From UBA7236 sp036734545 (GTDB taxonomy: Bacteria > Bacteroidota > Bacteroidia > Chitinophagales > BACL12): DNA of 64,000 nt. The position numbers were made by a program, and so were the translations under genes. Under the pieces are notes generated by a model. That model did no database searches and had not been told where the DNA came from. It saw nothing but the letters and a program-made list of their open reading frames with translations. Shown here piece by piece: positions 1 to 8,430 of the stretch (positions are counted from its first letter, which is position 1; every line of letters begins with the position of its first letter). The DNA is taken from NCBI GenBank assembly GCA_036734545.1, contig DAIMYJ010000002.1, positions 14,656 through 78,655 of the forward strand, read 5' to 3'.

Positions 1-12
1 TAACTTCTTCAT
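1..12 (-). CDS. 5' end of a divergent gene cut by the window edge
   Basis: The reverse strand reads ATG AAG AAG TTA (MKKL) from position 12 to the left edge. A TAATTTTG -7 element lies 41 nt upstream on the same strand, at 60-53. MKKL is a common beginning of a signal peptide. Only four codons are visible, so the product cannot be named and the call rests on promoter spacing alone. Confidence 0.3.
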
Positions 13-52
13 CGCGTTTGGTATTTGTGGTGTGTTAGTGAAAAATCCTTGC

Positions 53-60
53 CAAAATTA
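53..60 (-). promoter_or_regulatory. Putative -7 element of the divergent leftward gene
   Basis: The reverse complement reads TAATTTTG, matching the Bacteroidota -7 consensus TAnnTTTG. No clear -33 TTG is seen at the usual distance. Confidence 0.35.
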
Positions 61-191
61 CAGATAATAGCAGAATCCTTTGGGGATCGGGGGTTTCGGC
101 CATTATTGACATAAAGGTAGCAGTTGCCTGATTGGGGAATTCCTCCCCATGATGTGGAAATAGGTGTATGTGTAATATATAGCATACACAG

Positions 192-199
192 TATATTTG
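192..199 (+). promoter_or_regulatory. Putative ruvB -7 element
   Basis: TATATTTG matches TAnnTTTG and ends 8 nt before the ruvB GTG. There is no obvious -33 TTG. Transcription would start almost at the start codon, so the mRNA may be nearly leaderless. Confidence 0.4.
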
Positions 200-206
200 A
201 AGCGTT

Positions 207-1235
207 GTGAAGAATCCCAATCTCGATCCCTCGGGTGATTTTATGTCCGGCTCCGATAAGGAGTTGGAGAAAGTGTTGCGCCCGCAGGGTTTTTTTGAAT
301 TCAGCGGACAGGAACGGATCATTGATAACCTGAAAGTGTTCATCGCGGCAGCCAAGCATCGCGGTGAAGCACTCGATCATGTGCTGCTGCATGGTCCTCC
401 GGGATTGGGAAAGACCACCCTGTCGAACATCATTGCCAATGAACTGGGCGTGAACATGAAGATCACCAGCGGCCCCGTACTGGAGAAGCCCGGGGATCTG
501 GCCGGCCTGCTCACCAGCCTCGAAGAGCGCGATGTGCTGTTCATTGATGAGATACACCGCCTGTCCACCGTCGTCGAGGAATACCTGTATCAGGCCATGG
601 AGGACTTTCGCATCGATATCATGATCGAGTCAGGCCCCAATGCGCGTTCGATCCAGATCAACCTCAATCCGTTCACGCTGGTTGGCGCCACCACCCGCTC
701 CGGTATGCTCAGCGCCCCCCTGCGCTCGCGGTTCGGGATCACCAGCCGTATCGAATACTATACCGCCGACACCCTGCTCTCTATCGTTACCCGCTCGGCC
801 GGCATCCTGCATACCCGCATCACCCGTGACGGGGCCTATGAGATCGCCCGCCGCAGCCGCGGAACCCCGCGTATCGCCAACAACCTGCTCAAACGCATCC
901 GCGACTTTGCCCAGGTGAAAGGGGAGGGGGTGATCGACGTGGAGATCGCCCGGTTCGGCCTGACCGCCCTGAACGTGGATGAACACGGCCTCGATGAGAT
1001 GGATAACCGCATCCTGACCGATATCATCGACAAGTTTGCCGGCGGCCCGGTGGGCATCACCACCATAGCCACCGCCGTGGGAGAGGATGCCGGGACCATC
1101 GAGGAGGTGTACGAACCTTTCCTTATTCAGGAGGGCTACATCAAGCGGACCCCGCGCGGCCGGGAAGCCACTGAAAAGGCCTACCGCCACATCGGGAAGG
1201 TGCCCCCGACAGGAACTTATCGCCTGTTCGACTGA
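207..1235 (+). CDS. ruvB: Holliday junction branch migration DNA helicase RuvB
   Basis: This is the AAA+ motor that drives branch migration of Holliday junctions together with RuvA during recombinational repair. The 342-aa product has Walker A GPPGLGKT at residues 63-70, Walker B DEIH at 114-117, the sensor region GATTRSG, and the C-terminal winged-helix segment ending near FLIQEGYIKRTPRGR. Length and domain order are normal for the family. The GTG start at 207 keeps the family-typical NLDP N-terminus. The ATG at 243 is a possible alternative that would lose 12 residues. The gene is transcribed away from a divergent gene at the left edge. Confidence 0.97.
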   Translation: MKNPNLDPSGDFMSGSDKELEKVLRPQGFFEFSGQERIIDNLKVFIAAAKHRGEALDHVLLHGPPGLGKTTLSNIIANELGVNMKITSGPVLEKPGDLAGLLTSLEERDVLFIDEIHRLSTVVEEYLYQAMEDFRIDIMIESGPNARSIQINLNPFTLVGATTRSGMLSAPLRSRFGITSRIEYYTADTLLSIVTRSAGILHTRITRDGAYEIARRSRGTPRIANNLLKRIRDFAQVKGEGVIDVEIARFGLTALNVDEHGLDEMDNRILTDIIDKFAGGPVGITTIATAVGEDAGTIEEVYEPFLIQEGYIKRTPRGREATEKAYRHIGKVPPTGTYRLFD

Positions 1236-1296
1236 AAAGCATCCTTTTTCCACCGATCGTCGTCTACAGGAGAGGCTCCCACTAATGGGAATTACC

Positions 1297-1305
1297 TATC
1301 TTTGC
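1297..1305 (+). promoter_or_regulatory. Putative -7 element upstream of the T9SS protein
   Basis: TATCTTTGC matches TAnnTTTG and lies 30 nt upstream of the ATG at 1335. No convincing -33 box is visible. Confidence 0.4.
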
Positions 1306-1334
1306 TAAGCTCAAATTTTAGACAAATTACATTT

Positions 1335-2672
1335 ATGTCATTAAAACACATCCTCGCCGCCGGAACCGGTGCCCTCATGCTGCTTACCGGCGAGCTGAAC
1401 GCACAGCGTAATTGCGATGCTCCTAATACCGGACTGGTGCCTTTCCTGGATCTCCAGACCGGCACCTACATGGGCTATCAGGCCGGTATGTATCCCGGTG
1501 GAACTAACGACCTGACCGGTCCGCACCTGAAAAGCGGTAAAACGATCGCCAAGGGTATCAAACCCCTGGATGGCGACGGCAACGTGAACTTTGGTGATGG
1601 CGTGGTACTCGTGGCCGGTTTTGGCCCTTCAGTGCCCGGACATATCTATAATAAGTTCGTGGAACACGTGCGCACGCCTTCAGAAAAATATGACATGAAC
1701 CCCTGTATGGATGCGATCAACCTGTGCGTGGGCGGTAAGGATATCAGCTATCCGACTGCCGACAGTTTGTTCGAAGATTACTGGGAAGGACTGATACAGA
1801 ATGTCTATGATGTCGGCTACACTCCGGAGCAGGTGCAGATCGGCTGGATGTATTTCAACGCCAAAGGACTTATGGCGCCACCGGTATTTCCGGATCAATC
1901 ACTTTCCATGATGGAGTCTTATATCCAATTCATCAATAAAGCGAAAGAATTCTTCCCTAATCTCAAGATCATGTATATCAGTTCACGTCACTGGGGCGGA
2001 TATGCTGATACCGATATCGTGGAATATTATTCACTCGCAGAGCCCACCTCTTACCAGAACAGCTGGACGGTAAAATGGACTGTTGAAGCGCAGATCAATA
2101 TGACCGACACGCGTCTGCAATACAAAGGCGCAAACCCGAAGTCGCCTTATATCCTGTGGGGTCCCAACTTCTGGTGTGACGGCGAGGCAAAGCGCATGTA
2201 TGATGATAAAAAATACATCTGCGAATTATCCTTCGATGAAGATGACGGATACCACCTCAGCGATCAGCAGGATAGCAAAGATGCGCTCGATATCCTCGAT
2301 GTGATGTACTACGGCGAAGTGGGTAAGCAGTTCACCAAGAACAGCGCCACCTGGGAGAACTGTGTTCCCTGGCTGGATACACTCGCAGAATTACATGGCT
2401 ACCGCATGGAAAAGCCCGTGGATTTCGGCGCCCTCAAAGTGTCGCCAAACCCCGGCACAGGCGAATTCTACATCAGCCTGCCCACCGATAAGGTGCCTGC
2501 CAATATCATTATCCTGAACAGCCTTGGTCAGGTGGTGGATGCCTGGTTGCATGAAGAGAATTTCTCTACCGAAGTATTGGTAGATATCACCGGCCAGCCG
2601 AATGGCATGTATTTCGCCAAAGTGATGATGAACGGTCAGGTGCAAACAGTCAGATTCCTGAAACAGAATTGA
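1335..2672 (+). CDS. Secreted T9SS type A sorting-domain protein, SGNH-hydrolase-like
   Basis: The product is about 445 aa with a signal peptide (MSLKHILAAGTGALMLLTG, cleaved near LNAQ) and a C-terminal type A T9SS sorting domain over roughly the last 85 residues (VSPNPGTGEF ... NGMYFAKVMMNG). It should therefore be exported across the outer membrane. The central part contains YISSRHWGGYAD, a segment like one found in secreted proteins with an SGNH/GDSL-like fold. I see no GDS serine motif, so catalysis is doubtful. The ATG at 1335 is chosen because it begins the signal peptide. An in-frame TTG at 1302 would place 11 extra residues in front and overlaps the promoter. The exact function is unknown. 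Confidence 0.8.
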   Translation: MSLKHILAAGTGALMLLTGELNAQRNCDAPNTGLVPFLDLQTGTYMGYQAGMYPGGTNDLTGPHLKSGKTIAKGIKPLDGDGNVNFGDGVVLVAGFGPSVPGHIYNKFVEHVRTPSEKYDMNPCMDAINLCVGGKDISYPTADSLFEDYWEGLIQNVYDVGYTPEQVQIGWMYFNAKGLMAPPVFPDQSLSMMESYIQFINKAKEFFPNLKIMYISSRHWGGYADTDIVEYYSLAEPTSYQNSWTVKWTVEAQINMTDTRLQYKGANPKSPYILWGPNFWCDGEAKRMYDDKKYICELSFDEDDGYHLSDQQDSKDALDILDVMYYGEVGKQFTKNSATWENCVPWLDTLAELHGYRMEKPVDFGALKVSPNPGTGEFYISLPTDKVPANIIILNSLGQVVDAWLHEENFSTEVLVDITGQPNGMYFAKVMMNGQVQTVRFLKQN

Positions 2673-2691
2673 TCTCCATACAATTTTTTGC

Positions 2692-2726
2692 AGAGGCTGT
2701 TACATATGTAGCAGCCTCTTTTTTTT
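2692..2726 (+). terminator. Rho-independent terminator after the T9SS protein
   Basis: The arms AGAGGCTG (2692-2699) and CAGCCTCT (2712-2719) enclose a further self-complementary TACATATGTA, followed by a run of T. Confidence 0.85.
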
Positions 2727-2947
2727 ACCGATAATTCATGATCCTGTGCATGCAATTGCAGCAGTGCATGTGGTTCTTTGTACCCTGCGGAGATGACAGC
2801 GAATTCCGCTTGGGCAAAATGCCTCTTACCCTCCACCGGAATGTTCAGCCACACATAACCTGCTCCTAACAGGCACTATGCTGTTCGCGGCAGGGCAGCT
2901 GACCATTTACAGGTGGCAAGCCTTTTTCTCCCCTAAAAAAATACGCA

Positions 2948-3568
2948 TCAGAAATAATAAATACCCCGCAGCGAGATCATGCGATTCACCAGTCCGGCTA
3001 CCTGCGGATTTGCGGATACACCCACACTGGTGATAGAGCCCTGATAGCGGAAGTTCACGCCGAAATGTTTCATCTCACCGATCAGAAAGGTGCCGCCGAG
3101 CACATAACTGAGTTCATCGGAATAGATCGCCTCCTCGTTATCGTTGTCGATGCCGTTGATCTCCTCTTTGGTGTTCACCAGTCGGCCGTAAGCTAAACCG
3201 GCATGGAACAGCAGGCGGTTCTTATCGTTGTAGTTGATGAGCACGGGCACTTCGGCGTAGTCCATCACTAATTTATAGGTGTTAGGCACATTCGGGTCGG
3301 GTTTAGACCGTGCGCCCTTTTGGTTATACAGCAGTTCGAGGCTGATGCTCCAGGTGGGATTGAGGTTAACGTGCACGATAGGACCCGCGTTGAGGCCTAT
3401 CTTATTGAATCCGTAGTAGTTGTCGCCATCTACCTGGGTGAAGTTGGCACCGGCTACTATACCGCCTTCGAACACCCGGAAAGTGCGGTTCTTGGGATCC
3501 CCGGCGTTGATCTGGGCCTGCATGGCGACCGCGTGGAACAAAATGGCTAGAAAAAAAATTATCCTCAT
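2948..3568 (-). CDS. PorT-like outer membrane beta-barrel protein
   Basis: The 206-aa product has an N-terminal signal peptide (MRIIFFLAILFHAVAMQAQ). Alternating polar/hydrophobic strands follow (GGIVAGANFTQVDGDNYYGF, LNAGPIVHVNL, YAEVPVLINY), ending in an aromatic residue (GIYYF). This is the pattern of the small outer-membrane beta-barrel family in Bacteroidota often annotated as PorT. The true T9SS PorT is only one member, so a role in secretion cannot be claimed. The gene is transcribed alone on the reverse strand, between two forward units. Specific cargo or partner is unknown. Confidence 0.75.
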   Translation of the reverse strand: MRIIFFLAILFHAVAMQAQINAGDPKNRTFRVFEGGIVAGANFTQVDGDNYYGFNKIGLNAGPIVHVNLNPTWSISLELLYNQKGARSKPDPNVPNTYKLVMDYAEVPVLINYNDKNRLLFHAGLAYGRLVNTKEEINGIDNDNEEAIYSDELSYVLGGTFLIGEMKHFGVNFRYQGSITSVGVSANPQVAGLVNRMISLRGIYYF

Positions 3569-3610
3569 TGGGTGTGCATTACTTGGTTTTCAATACCGGT
3601 ATGGTGCCCT

Positions 3611-3618
3611 TATTTTTG
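3611..3618 (+). promoter_or_regulatory. Putative -7 element of the small protein/MBL pair
   Basis: TATTTTTG matches TAnnTTTG and lies 30 nt before the ATG at 3648. A TTG is present at 3583-3585, but its 25-nt spacer is longer than usual. Confidence 0.4.
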
Positions 3619-3647
3619 GCGATACAAAGTAACTAACGACAAGGTTC

Positions 3648-3920
3648 ATGTTCAAATATACAACCAACACCCTGAAAAAGATCGAAGACCTCCTGAAGGA
3701 AGCCGGTTACATTGTACGGTATGAGAAGGGCAACTTCATCGCCGGGTATTGTGTGCTGGAGAGCAGGCGCGTGATCGTGATCAACCGGTATTATGAGACC
3801 GAGTCGCGCATCAACAGCCTGTTGGAGATCATGGGCAAGATCGACATTACTGAGGAGGAACTGAGCGAACACTCCAGGGAGTTCTTCCATGAACTGCAAT
3901 TGCAAACCGTTAAAGTTTGA
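3648..3920 (+). CDS. Small conserved-looking protein coupled to the MBL hydrolase
   Basis: The 90-aa soluble, charged protein is rich in predicted helix (NTLKKIEDLLKEAGYIV at the start, SRINSLLEIMGKIDITEEEL later) with a central strand pair (NFIAGYCVLESRRVIVINRYYE). I do not recognise a named family. Its TGA stop (3918-3920) overlaps the TTG start of the next gene, so the two are translationally coupled and probably functionally linked. It has no signal peptide or membrane segment, so it is expected in the cytoplasm. Confidence 0.7.
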   Translation: MFKYTTNTLKKIEDLLKEAGYIVRYEKGNFIAGYCVLESRRVIVINRYYETESRINSLLEIMGKIDITEEELSEHSREFFHELQLQTVKV

Positions 3921-4678
3921 TCGTTACCATTCTCGGTTCAGGCACTTCCGGAGGCATTCCGATGATCGGATGCACCTGCCCGGTTTGCCAGAGTGACGAC
4001 CCCCGCGACAAACGCCTGCGCACTTCCATCCTGATCCATACCCACGGCAAGTATTTTGTGATCGATGCGGGCCCGGATTTTCGCCAGCAGATGCTGCGCG
4101 AGCGGGTGCACCGGCTCGATGCCATCGTTTTTACCCATCAGCATCGCGACCATACGGCCGGACTCGACGATATCCGCGCCTATAACTATTTTCAGCGGAA
4201 GCCCATGGACATCTACCTCGCGGCAGAGGTGGAAGACAGTATCCGTAAGGAATACCATTACGTTTTTGAGAACGGTGGGTATCCCGGCCTGCCTGAGATG
4301 CGGCTGTTCAATATCGCCAATACGCCTTTTTATATAGAAGAGGTGCGGTTCACCCCCATTGAAGTGAAGCACTACCATTTGTCGGTGTTTGGCTTTCGGG
4401 TGAACAATTTCACCTATATCACCGATGCCAACCACATCCCCGACGAGGAGCTCGAGAAGATCGCCGGCACGGATGTGTTGATAATCAACGCATTACGTCG
4501 GGAAAGGCACATCTCCCACTTCTCCCTCGACGAGGCCCTGGACATGATCGACCGGATCCGCCCGCGCAAGGCATATCTGACCCACATCTCCCATCAGATG
4601 GGCCGGCATGCCGAGGTGTCGCAGAACCTGCCCCCGCACGTGGAACTGGCATACGACGGCCTGCAGATCGAATTGTAA
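3917..4678 (+). CDS. PhnP-like MBL-fold metallohydrolase
   Basis: The 253-aa protein has the metallo-beta-lactamase metal motif HQHRDH at residues 74-79, a later metal-binding aspartate in YITDANH, and a C-terminal HISHQMG histidine segment. An N-terminal CTCPVC followed by RLRTS matches the extra zinc site of PhnP-type cyclic phosphodiesterases, so the likely reaction is hydrolysis of a cyclic phosphate or other phosphodiester. The true substrate is not evident, and no phosphonate genes are near. The start must be TTG 3917: an in-frame TAA lies two codons upstream, and the protein begins directly with the first strand IVTILGSGTSGG. Confidence 0.85.
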   Translation: MIVTILGSGTSGGIPMIGCTCPVCQSDDPRDKRLRTSILIHTHGKYFVIDAGPDFRQQMLRERVHRLDAIVFTHQHRDHTAGLDDIRAYNYFQRKPMDIYLAAEVEDSIRKEYHYVFENGGYPGLPEMRLFNIANTPFYIEEVRFTPIEVKHYHLSVFGFRVNNFTYITDANHIPDEELEKIAGTDVLIINALRRERHISHFSLDEALDMIDRIRPRKAYLTHISHQMGRHAEVSQNLPPHVELAYDGLQIEL

Positions 4679-4734
4679 TGAACCGGATGCGGGTAAGAAA
4701 TGTTGAAGTTATGACAGAAGGCTGTCCCGGGTTG

Positions 4735-4766
4735 TTTGTTAGGCCACGTGCAATGCTTTATCTTTG
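4735..4766 (+). promoter_or_regulatory. Promoter of the M36 protease gene
   Basis: The -33 TTTG (4735-4738) and -7 TATCTTTG (4759-4766) are separated by 20 nt, a full match to the Bacteroidota consensus. The ATG is 72 nt downstream. Confidence 0.65.
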
Positions 4767-4838
4767 AATAGTGTTTCCCCATCCGGACAGGTATATCTAA
4801 AAATTGCTCTTTAAACCGTATAAATTTTCACATCGATT

Positions 4839-7814
4839 ATGAAACATGTGTTTACACTCCTCACGGCATTGGTATGCTTAACTGCTGCTCAGGCGCAGAA
4901 TGCATACACAAAGGATCCGTATGCTAAAACGTTCATTCAGAACACGCAGCGTCTGCCTAACCAGGCACTGCAGGCTACCTTGCGCGACACCAAGGCCTGG
5001 GCTGATTTCCGGGAATTGCATGGCGACTGGTGGGTAGAGTTCAAGGAAGAGACCGGTACACCCCACAGGGCTTTCGGTAAGCCGATCGCCGTGGCCGGTG
5101 CCACACCGGAGGCAAAAGCCTTGAATTTCTTCAGCTCCTACTGCAAGGATTTCATCAGCAGCACACAAGATCTGGTAGCCGTAAAATCGGTAAGCTCAGA
5201 CAAATATGATTATGTAAGCTTCATTCAGCAGCACAATGGTCTGGATGTACTGTGGTCAGAGGCTACCGTACGTATCAACCAGAACGGCGAAGTGATGATG
5301 TTCGGACTGGATGTGTATGATAACATCACGGTATCTACCACCCCTGCCATCTCTGCTGCCGCTATCGAAGCCTATGCTGCTGCCGGATTCACCATTCCGG
5401 TGGAAGATGTTGAAGTAATGCCGGCGCTCAAGATTTTGCCTATTCCCGGCAGCGCAGGCCTGGAGTTCAAATTAGTCTATGAGGTGCAGGTGCACACGAT
5501 GGGATACGATAATATCCCGGGCAACTATTACAGCCTTGTTGATGCCAACACCGGATTTGTATACTATCGCCGAAATATGGTACACGCCTGTGGCGAGTAT
5601 CTGATGACTGCCAATATGCAGATAGATGCTGAGATCACCGATAACCCGCTGGTAGCAACTGTAAACAGGGGACTGCCTTATTTGCGTGTTGAGATCGATG
5701 GTGATTTCTATTATACTGATGAGAATGGATATCTCTCCCTGAACTTCATTACCACTCCTACACCGGCAACGATCGACCTGCGCGGCTTATATGCGCGTGT
5801 AAGTCAGGGAACCGGTGCTACGAATATTGAGAGCATTGATATTACTGTTTTCCCGGGCGATAACCTGATCCAATTCGATGATGAATCAGGATCTGTGCCT
5901 TCAGAGGTGTCTACCTACTACTGGCAGAATGTGGTGCACGATAAGATGAAGGACTATTTCCCGACTTTCACTGATCTGGATATCGATCAGTTGATCCGCG
6001 TTGAACGCAACGATGGTTCATGCAACGCATTTTATGACGGATCTTCTACCAACTTCTATCAGGCTGGTGGCGGCTGTCCTTCTACCGGTCTTTTCAATGA
6101 TGTGGTTATGCATGAATATGGCCATGGTATCAACTATGACCTGTACGCAGGCCTGGGCGACCCGGGTGGTATGGGCAATGGCGCCATGCATGAGGGGTAC
6201 TCTGATATTTGGGGTATAGTGGTTACCAATAACCCGATCCTGGGTCAGGGATTCCTGACCGGCGCCGGAACCTACGTGCGCCGTTACGATATGGATCCTA
6301 AAGTATATCCGGAAGACCTCGTTGGTCAGGTGCATGCCGATGGCGAGATCATCGCCGGTGCATGGTGGGATGTGAATGTGGAATTTGGCGGAGACCTGGT
6401 GTCCATGACCGATATCTGGATGGAAACACATAATGCCACAGTAGATGGTCCCGACGGCAGCGAAGGCGAAATTTATCGCGATGTATTGCTGGAAGCACTG
6501 ATCGCTGATGATGATAACGGCGACCTTACCGATGGTACCCCGAACGATGATATGATCACGGCCGGATTCTGTATCCACGGTATTACGCTGGTGGGTAACG
6601 TTGGCCTTGAGCACACTGAATTCGCTGAGCCTGTGGCTGTGGATGAACCGGTGCTGATCGAAGCAGAACTGGATGTGGATTTTCCGGAATATATAGGTGA
6701 TGCCGTTATGCTTTGGAGAACCGATGGCGGTGCGTTTACTGAAACACCGATGGTTGAAGTGGCCGGCACTGACTATGAAGTTGAACTTCCTGCACAACCG
6801 CAGGGAACCATCATTGAATATTATTTCAAGGTGGGTGATACCAATGGCTGTGGCTCTGTTACCCTGCCATTCAAAGCTGACCTCGACGTAGAACCCAACC
6901 TGCCTTATTTTGCGCTGGTAGGATTCGAAATGATCGAGTTTGAAGACTTTGACAACGAATTCGGCAGCTGGGAAGTGGATCCCTTCGAAACCGATGATGC
7001 CACCACAGGTATCTGGGATGTGAACACACCGATCTCTTCAGTGGATGCCAACGGCTATGAAGTGCAAACCGGTGAAGACCACACTGAAGGTCCGGGTAAC
7101 CTGTGTGCATTCACAGGAAATGCCGGTGCTTTCGATGGCCCCGGAACCAACGACGTAGATGGCGGTATGACCACCATTCGCAGTCCGTTCTTCGACCTCA
7201 CAGATTATACTGACCCGGTATTTACTTACTACCGTCGCTATTCCAATGCTTCACCTACCAGCGCTAACCCCGCTAACGACGTATGGGAAGTGTTCATTAC
7301 CGACAATGGTACCGACTGGGTTCGCGTTGAGCGCACACATACAGAAGATAACAGCTGGAGGAGAAACACCGTGCGTGTTACCGACTACGTGGATATCACG
7401 GATGAAGTGGCATTCATTTTCATTGCTGAGGACAGCGTGCGCGCCGATGATCCTTCCGGATTCAGCGGTGGTAGCCTGATCGAGGCAGCTGTGGATGACC
7501 TGTTCCTCTATGACTGGGCAGATATTGTTGAAGATACGACCGGTCAAACCGGTGTTGATGAAAATACACTGTTCGCAGGTATCTTCCCGAACCCGGCCAA
7601 TGCCATGGTAACCGTATTCTTCGGTGATATCACCGGCGATGTGGATGTAGTGCTCTCCAATGCAGTTGGCGAGATCATCATGACCGAGCGCATTACCGTT
7701 TCACCGAGCGGATCCTATGCGATCGACACGCGCAGCCTCGCTCAGGGTATTTATACCATCACCCTGCGCAATGAGGGAGGAATGGAAAACAAACGTGTGA
7801 TCATTCAACATTAA
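4839..7814 (+). CDS. Secreted M36 (fungalysin) family metallopeptidase with T9SS type A domain
   Basis: This 991-aa extracellular zinc protease has a signal peptide (MKHVFTLLTALVCLTAAQAQ) and a fungalysin/thermolysin-type propeptide to about residue 230 (QHNGLDVLWSEATVRINQNG). The catalytic domain has HEYGH at 425-429 and the third zinc ligand E452 in HEGYSD. An Ig-like segment follows at about 590-690, then a jelly-roll-like domain near 700-890. It ends in a type A sorting domain (IFPNPANAMVTVFFG ... LAQGIYTITL). All key catalytic residues are present. It probably digests environmental protein, with the propeptide keeping it inactive until export. A single strong promoter and terminator suggest a monocistronic unit. 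Confidence 0.93.
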   Translation: MKHVFTLLTALVCLTAAQAQNAYTKDPYAKTFIQNTQRLPNQALQATLRDTKAWADFRELHGDWWVEFKEETGTPHRAFGKPIAVAGATPEAKALNFFSSYCKDFISSTQDLVAVKSVSSDKYDYVSFIQQHNGLDVLWSEATVRINQNGEVMMFGLDVYDNITVSTTPAISAAAIEAYAAAGFTIPVEDVEVMPALKILPIPGSAGLEFKLVYEVQVHTMGYDNIPGNYYSLVDANTGFVYYRRNMVHACGEYLMTANMQIDAEITDNPLVATVNRGLPYLRVEIDGDFYYTDENGYLSLNFITTPTPATIDLRGLYARVSQGTGATNIESIDITVFPGDNLIQFDDESGSVPSEVSTYYWQNVVHDKMKDYFPTFTDLDIDQLIRVERNDGSCNAFYDGSSTNFYQAGGGCPSTGLFNDVVMHEYGHGINYDLYAGLGDPGGMGNGAMHEGYSDIWGIVVTNNPILGQGFLTGAGTYVRRYDMDPKVYPEDLVGQVHADGEIIAGAWWDVNVEFGGDLVSMTDIWMETHNATVDGPDGSEGEIYRDVLLEALIADDDNGDLTDGTPNDDMITAGFCIHGITLVGNVGLEHTEFAEPVAVDEPVLIEAELDVDFPEYIGDAVMLWRTDGGAFTETPMVEVAGTDYEVELPAQPQGTIIEYYFKVGDTNGCGSVTLPFKADLDVEPNLPYFALVGFEMIEFEDFDNEFGSWEVDPFETDDATTGIWDVNTPISSVDANGYEVQTGEDHTEGPGNLCAFTGNAGAFDGPGTNDVDGGMTTIRSPFFDLTDYTDPVFTYYRRYSNASPTSANPANDVWEVFITDNGTDWVRVERTHTEDNSWRRNTVRVTDYVDITDEVAFIFIAEDSVRADDPSGFSGGSLIEAAVDDLFLYDWADIVEDTTGQTGVDENTLFAGIFPNPANAMVTVFFGDITGDVDVVLSNAVGEIIMTERITVSPSGSYAIDTRSLAQGIYTITLRNEGGMENKRVIIQH

Positions 7815-7850
7815 TAATAAGCAGGGTGCTTCGTGCACCTCTTGCATGCC

Positions 7851-7888
7851 AAAGCGCGGGATCGTCCAAACGATCCCGCGCTTTTTTT
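7851..7888 (+). terminator. Strong terminator after the M36 protease gene
   Basis: AAAGCGCGGGATCG (7851-7864) pairs with CGATCCCGCGCTTT (7871-7884) around a 6-nt loop, followed by a T tract. Confidence 0.92.
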
Positions 7889-8027
7889 ATTCCTGTATCT
7901 AATCAAATATATCCTCGTCCAGGTGCAGCACCTGCTTGCTTGATCATGCCTGCAGGATCTTGAGATATGACCTTCTGTCTTTGACTGCAGCCTATTTATG
8001 GCATGATCAGTTCTTATTGCGACAGGA

Positions 8028-8062
8028 GCCACGATGGCGCAAAGACGCTAGGGTTGCACAAG
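8028..8062. repeat. Degenerate heptad array, copy 1 (GCCACGA type)
   Basis: Five 7-bp units start with GCCACGA, TGGCGCA and AAGACGC. It aligns without gaps to 8144-8178 at about 25 of 35 positions. Confidence 0.55.
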
Positions 8063-8143
8063 GGGGCGGGTCGCTTAAGGTGTGTTTGTTCTGTCGGGCA
8101 GTCGTGATGAACCTGGTGAGATCGCTTGCGTAACATGAACGCG

Positions 8144-8178
8144 GCCACTAAGGCGCGACGGCACAAAGGTTGCACGAA
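8144..8178. repeat. Degenerate heptad array, copy 2 (GCCACTA type)
   Basis: Five 7-bp units start with GCCACTA, AGGCGCG and ACGGCAC and end in GCACGAA. It is in the same heptad phase as 8028-8062. Confidence 0.55.
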
Positions 8179-8253
8179 GTCTTATTATGTTTTTTGTTGT
8201 CCGGTTCATTGTTCATATACTCAGCATCTGATGGCAGTATCAGGATTCTGCTT

Positions 8254-8305
8254 GCACTTGCGTGCAGATTGGTATCGAGTATCAGGTATCAAGTATCGTG
8301 ACAAA
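8254..8305. repeat. 52-bp direct repeat, copy 1
   Basis: It begins GCACTTGCGTGCAGATTGG, continues into four GTATCNN heptads (8272-8299) and ends GACAAA. It is nearly identical to 8356-8407, 102 bp downstream. Confidence 0.8.
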
Positions 8306-8316
8306 ATCTGGATATC

Positions 8317-8358
8317 TCATTTTTCATTCCTCATTCTTCATTACTCATTACTCATGCA
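8317..8358. repeat. Tandem heptad array, TCATTNN type
   Basis: Six contiguous 7-bp units begin with TCAT (for example TCATTCC, TCATTAC), preceded by GGATATC. The same GGATATC-TCAT arrangement occurs at 44328-44362. Confidence 0.85.
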
Positions 8359-8407
8359 CTTGCGTGCATATTGGTATCGAGTATCAAGTATCGAGTATCG
8401 AGACAAA
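8356..8407. repeat. 52-bp direct repeat, copy 2
   Basis: It begins GCACTTGCGTGCATATTGG, followed by four GTATCRA heptads (8374-8401) and GACAAA. It matches copy 1 with a few substitutions. Confidence 0.8.
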
Positions 8408-8430
8408 TGACAAATGCAATATATTATTCC

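Noticed and set aside
133..149. Hairpin TGGGGA/TCCCCA as terminator
   Set aside because: No T tract follows on either strand and it lies in a divergent promoter region.
2636..2854. 72-codon reverse frame after the T9SS gene
   Set aside because: It spans a strong terminator and the end of the T9SS gene and shows no family resemblance.
8254..8407. Possible CRISPR array from the 52-bp repeat
   Set aside because: There are only two copies. The interval between them is itself a tandem array, not a unique spacer, and no cas genes are near.
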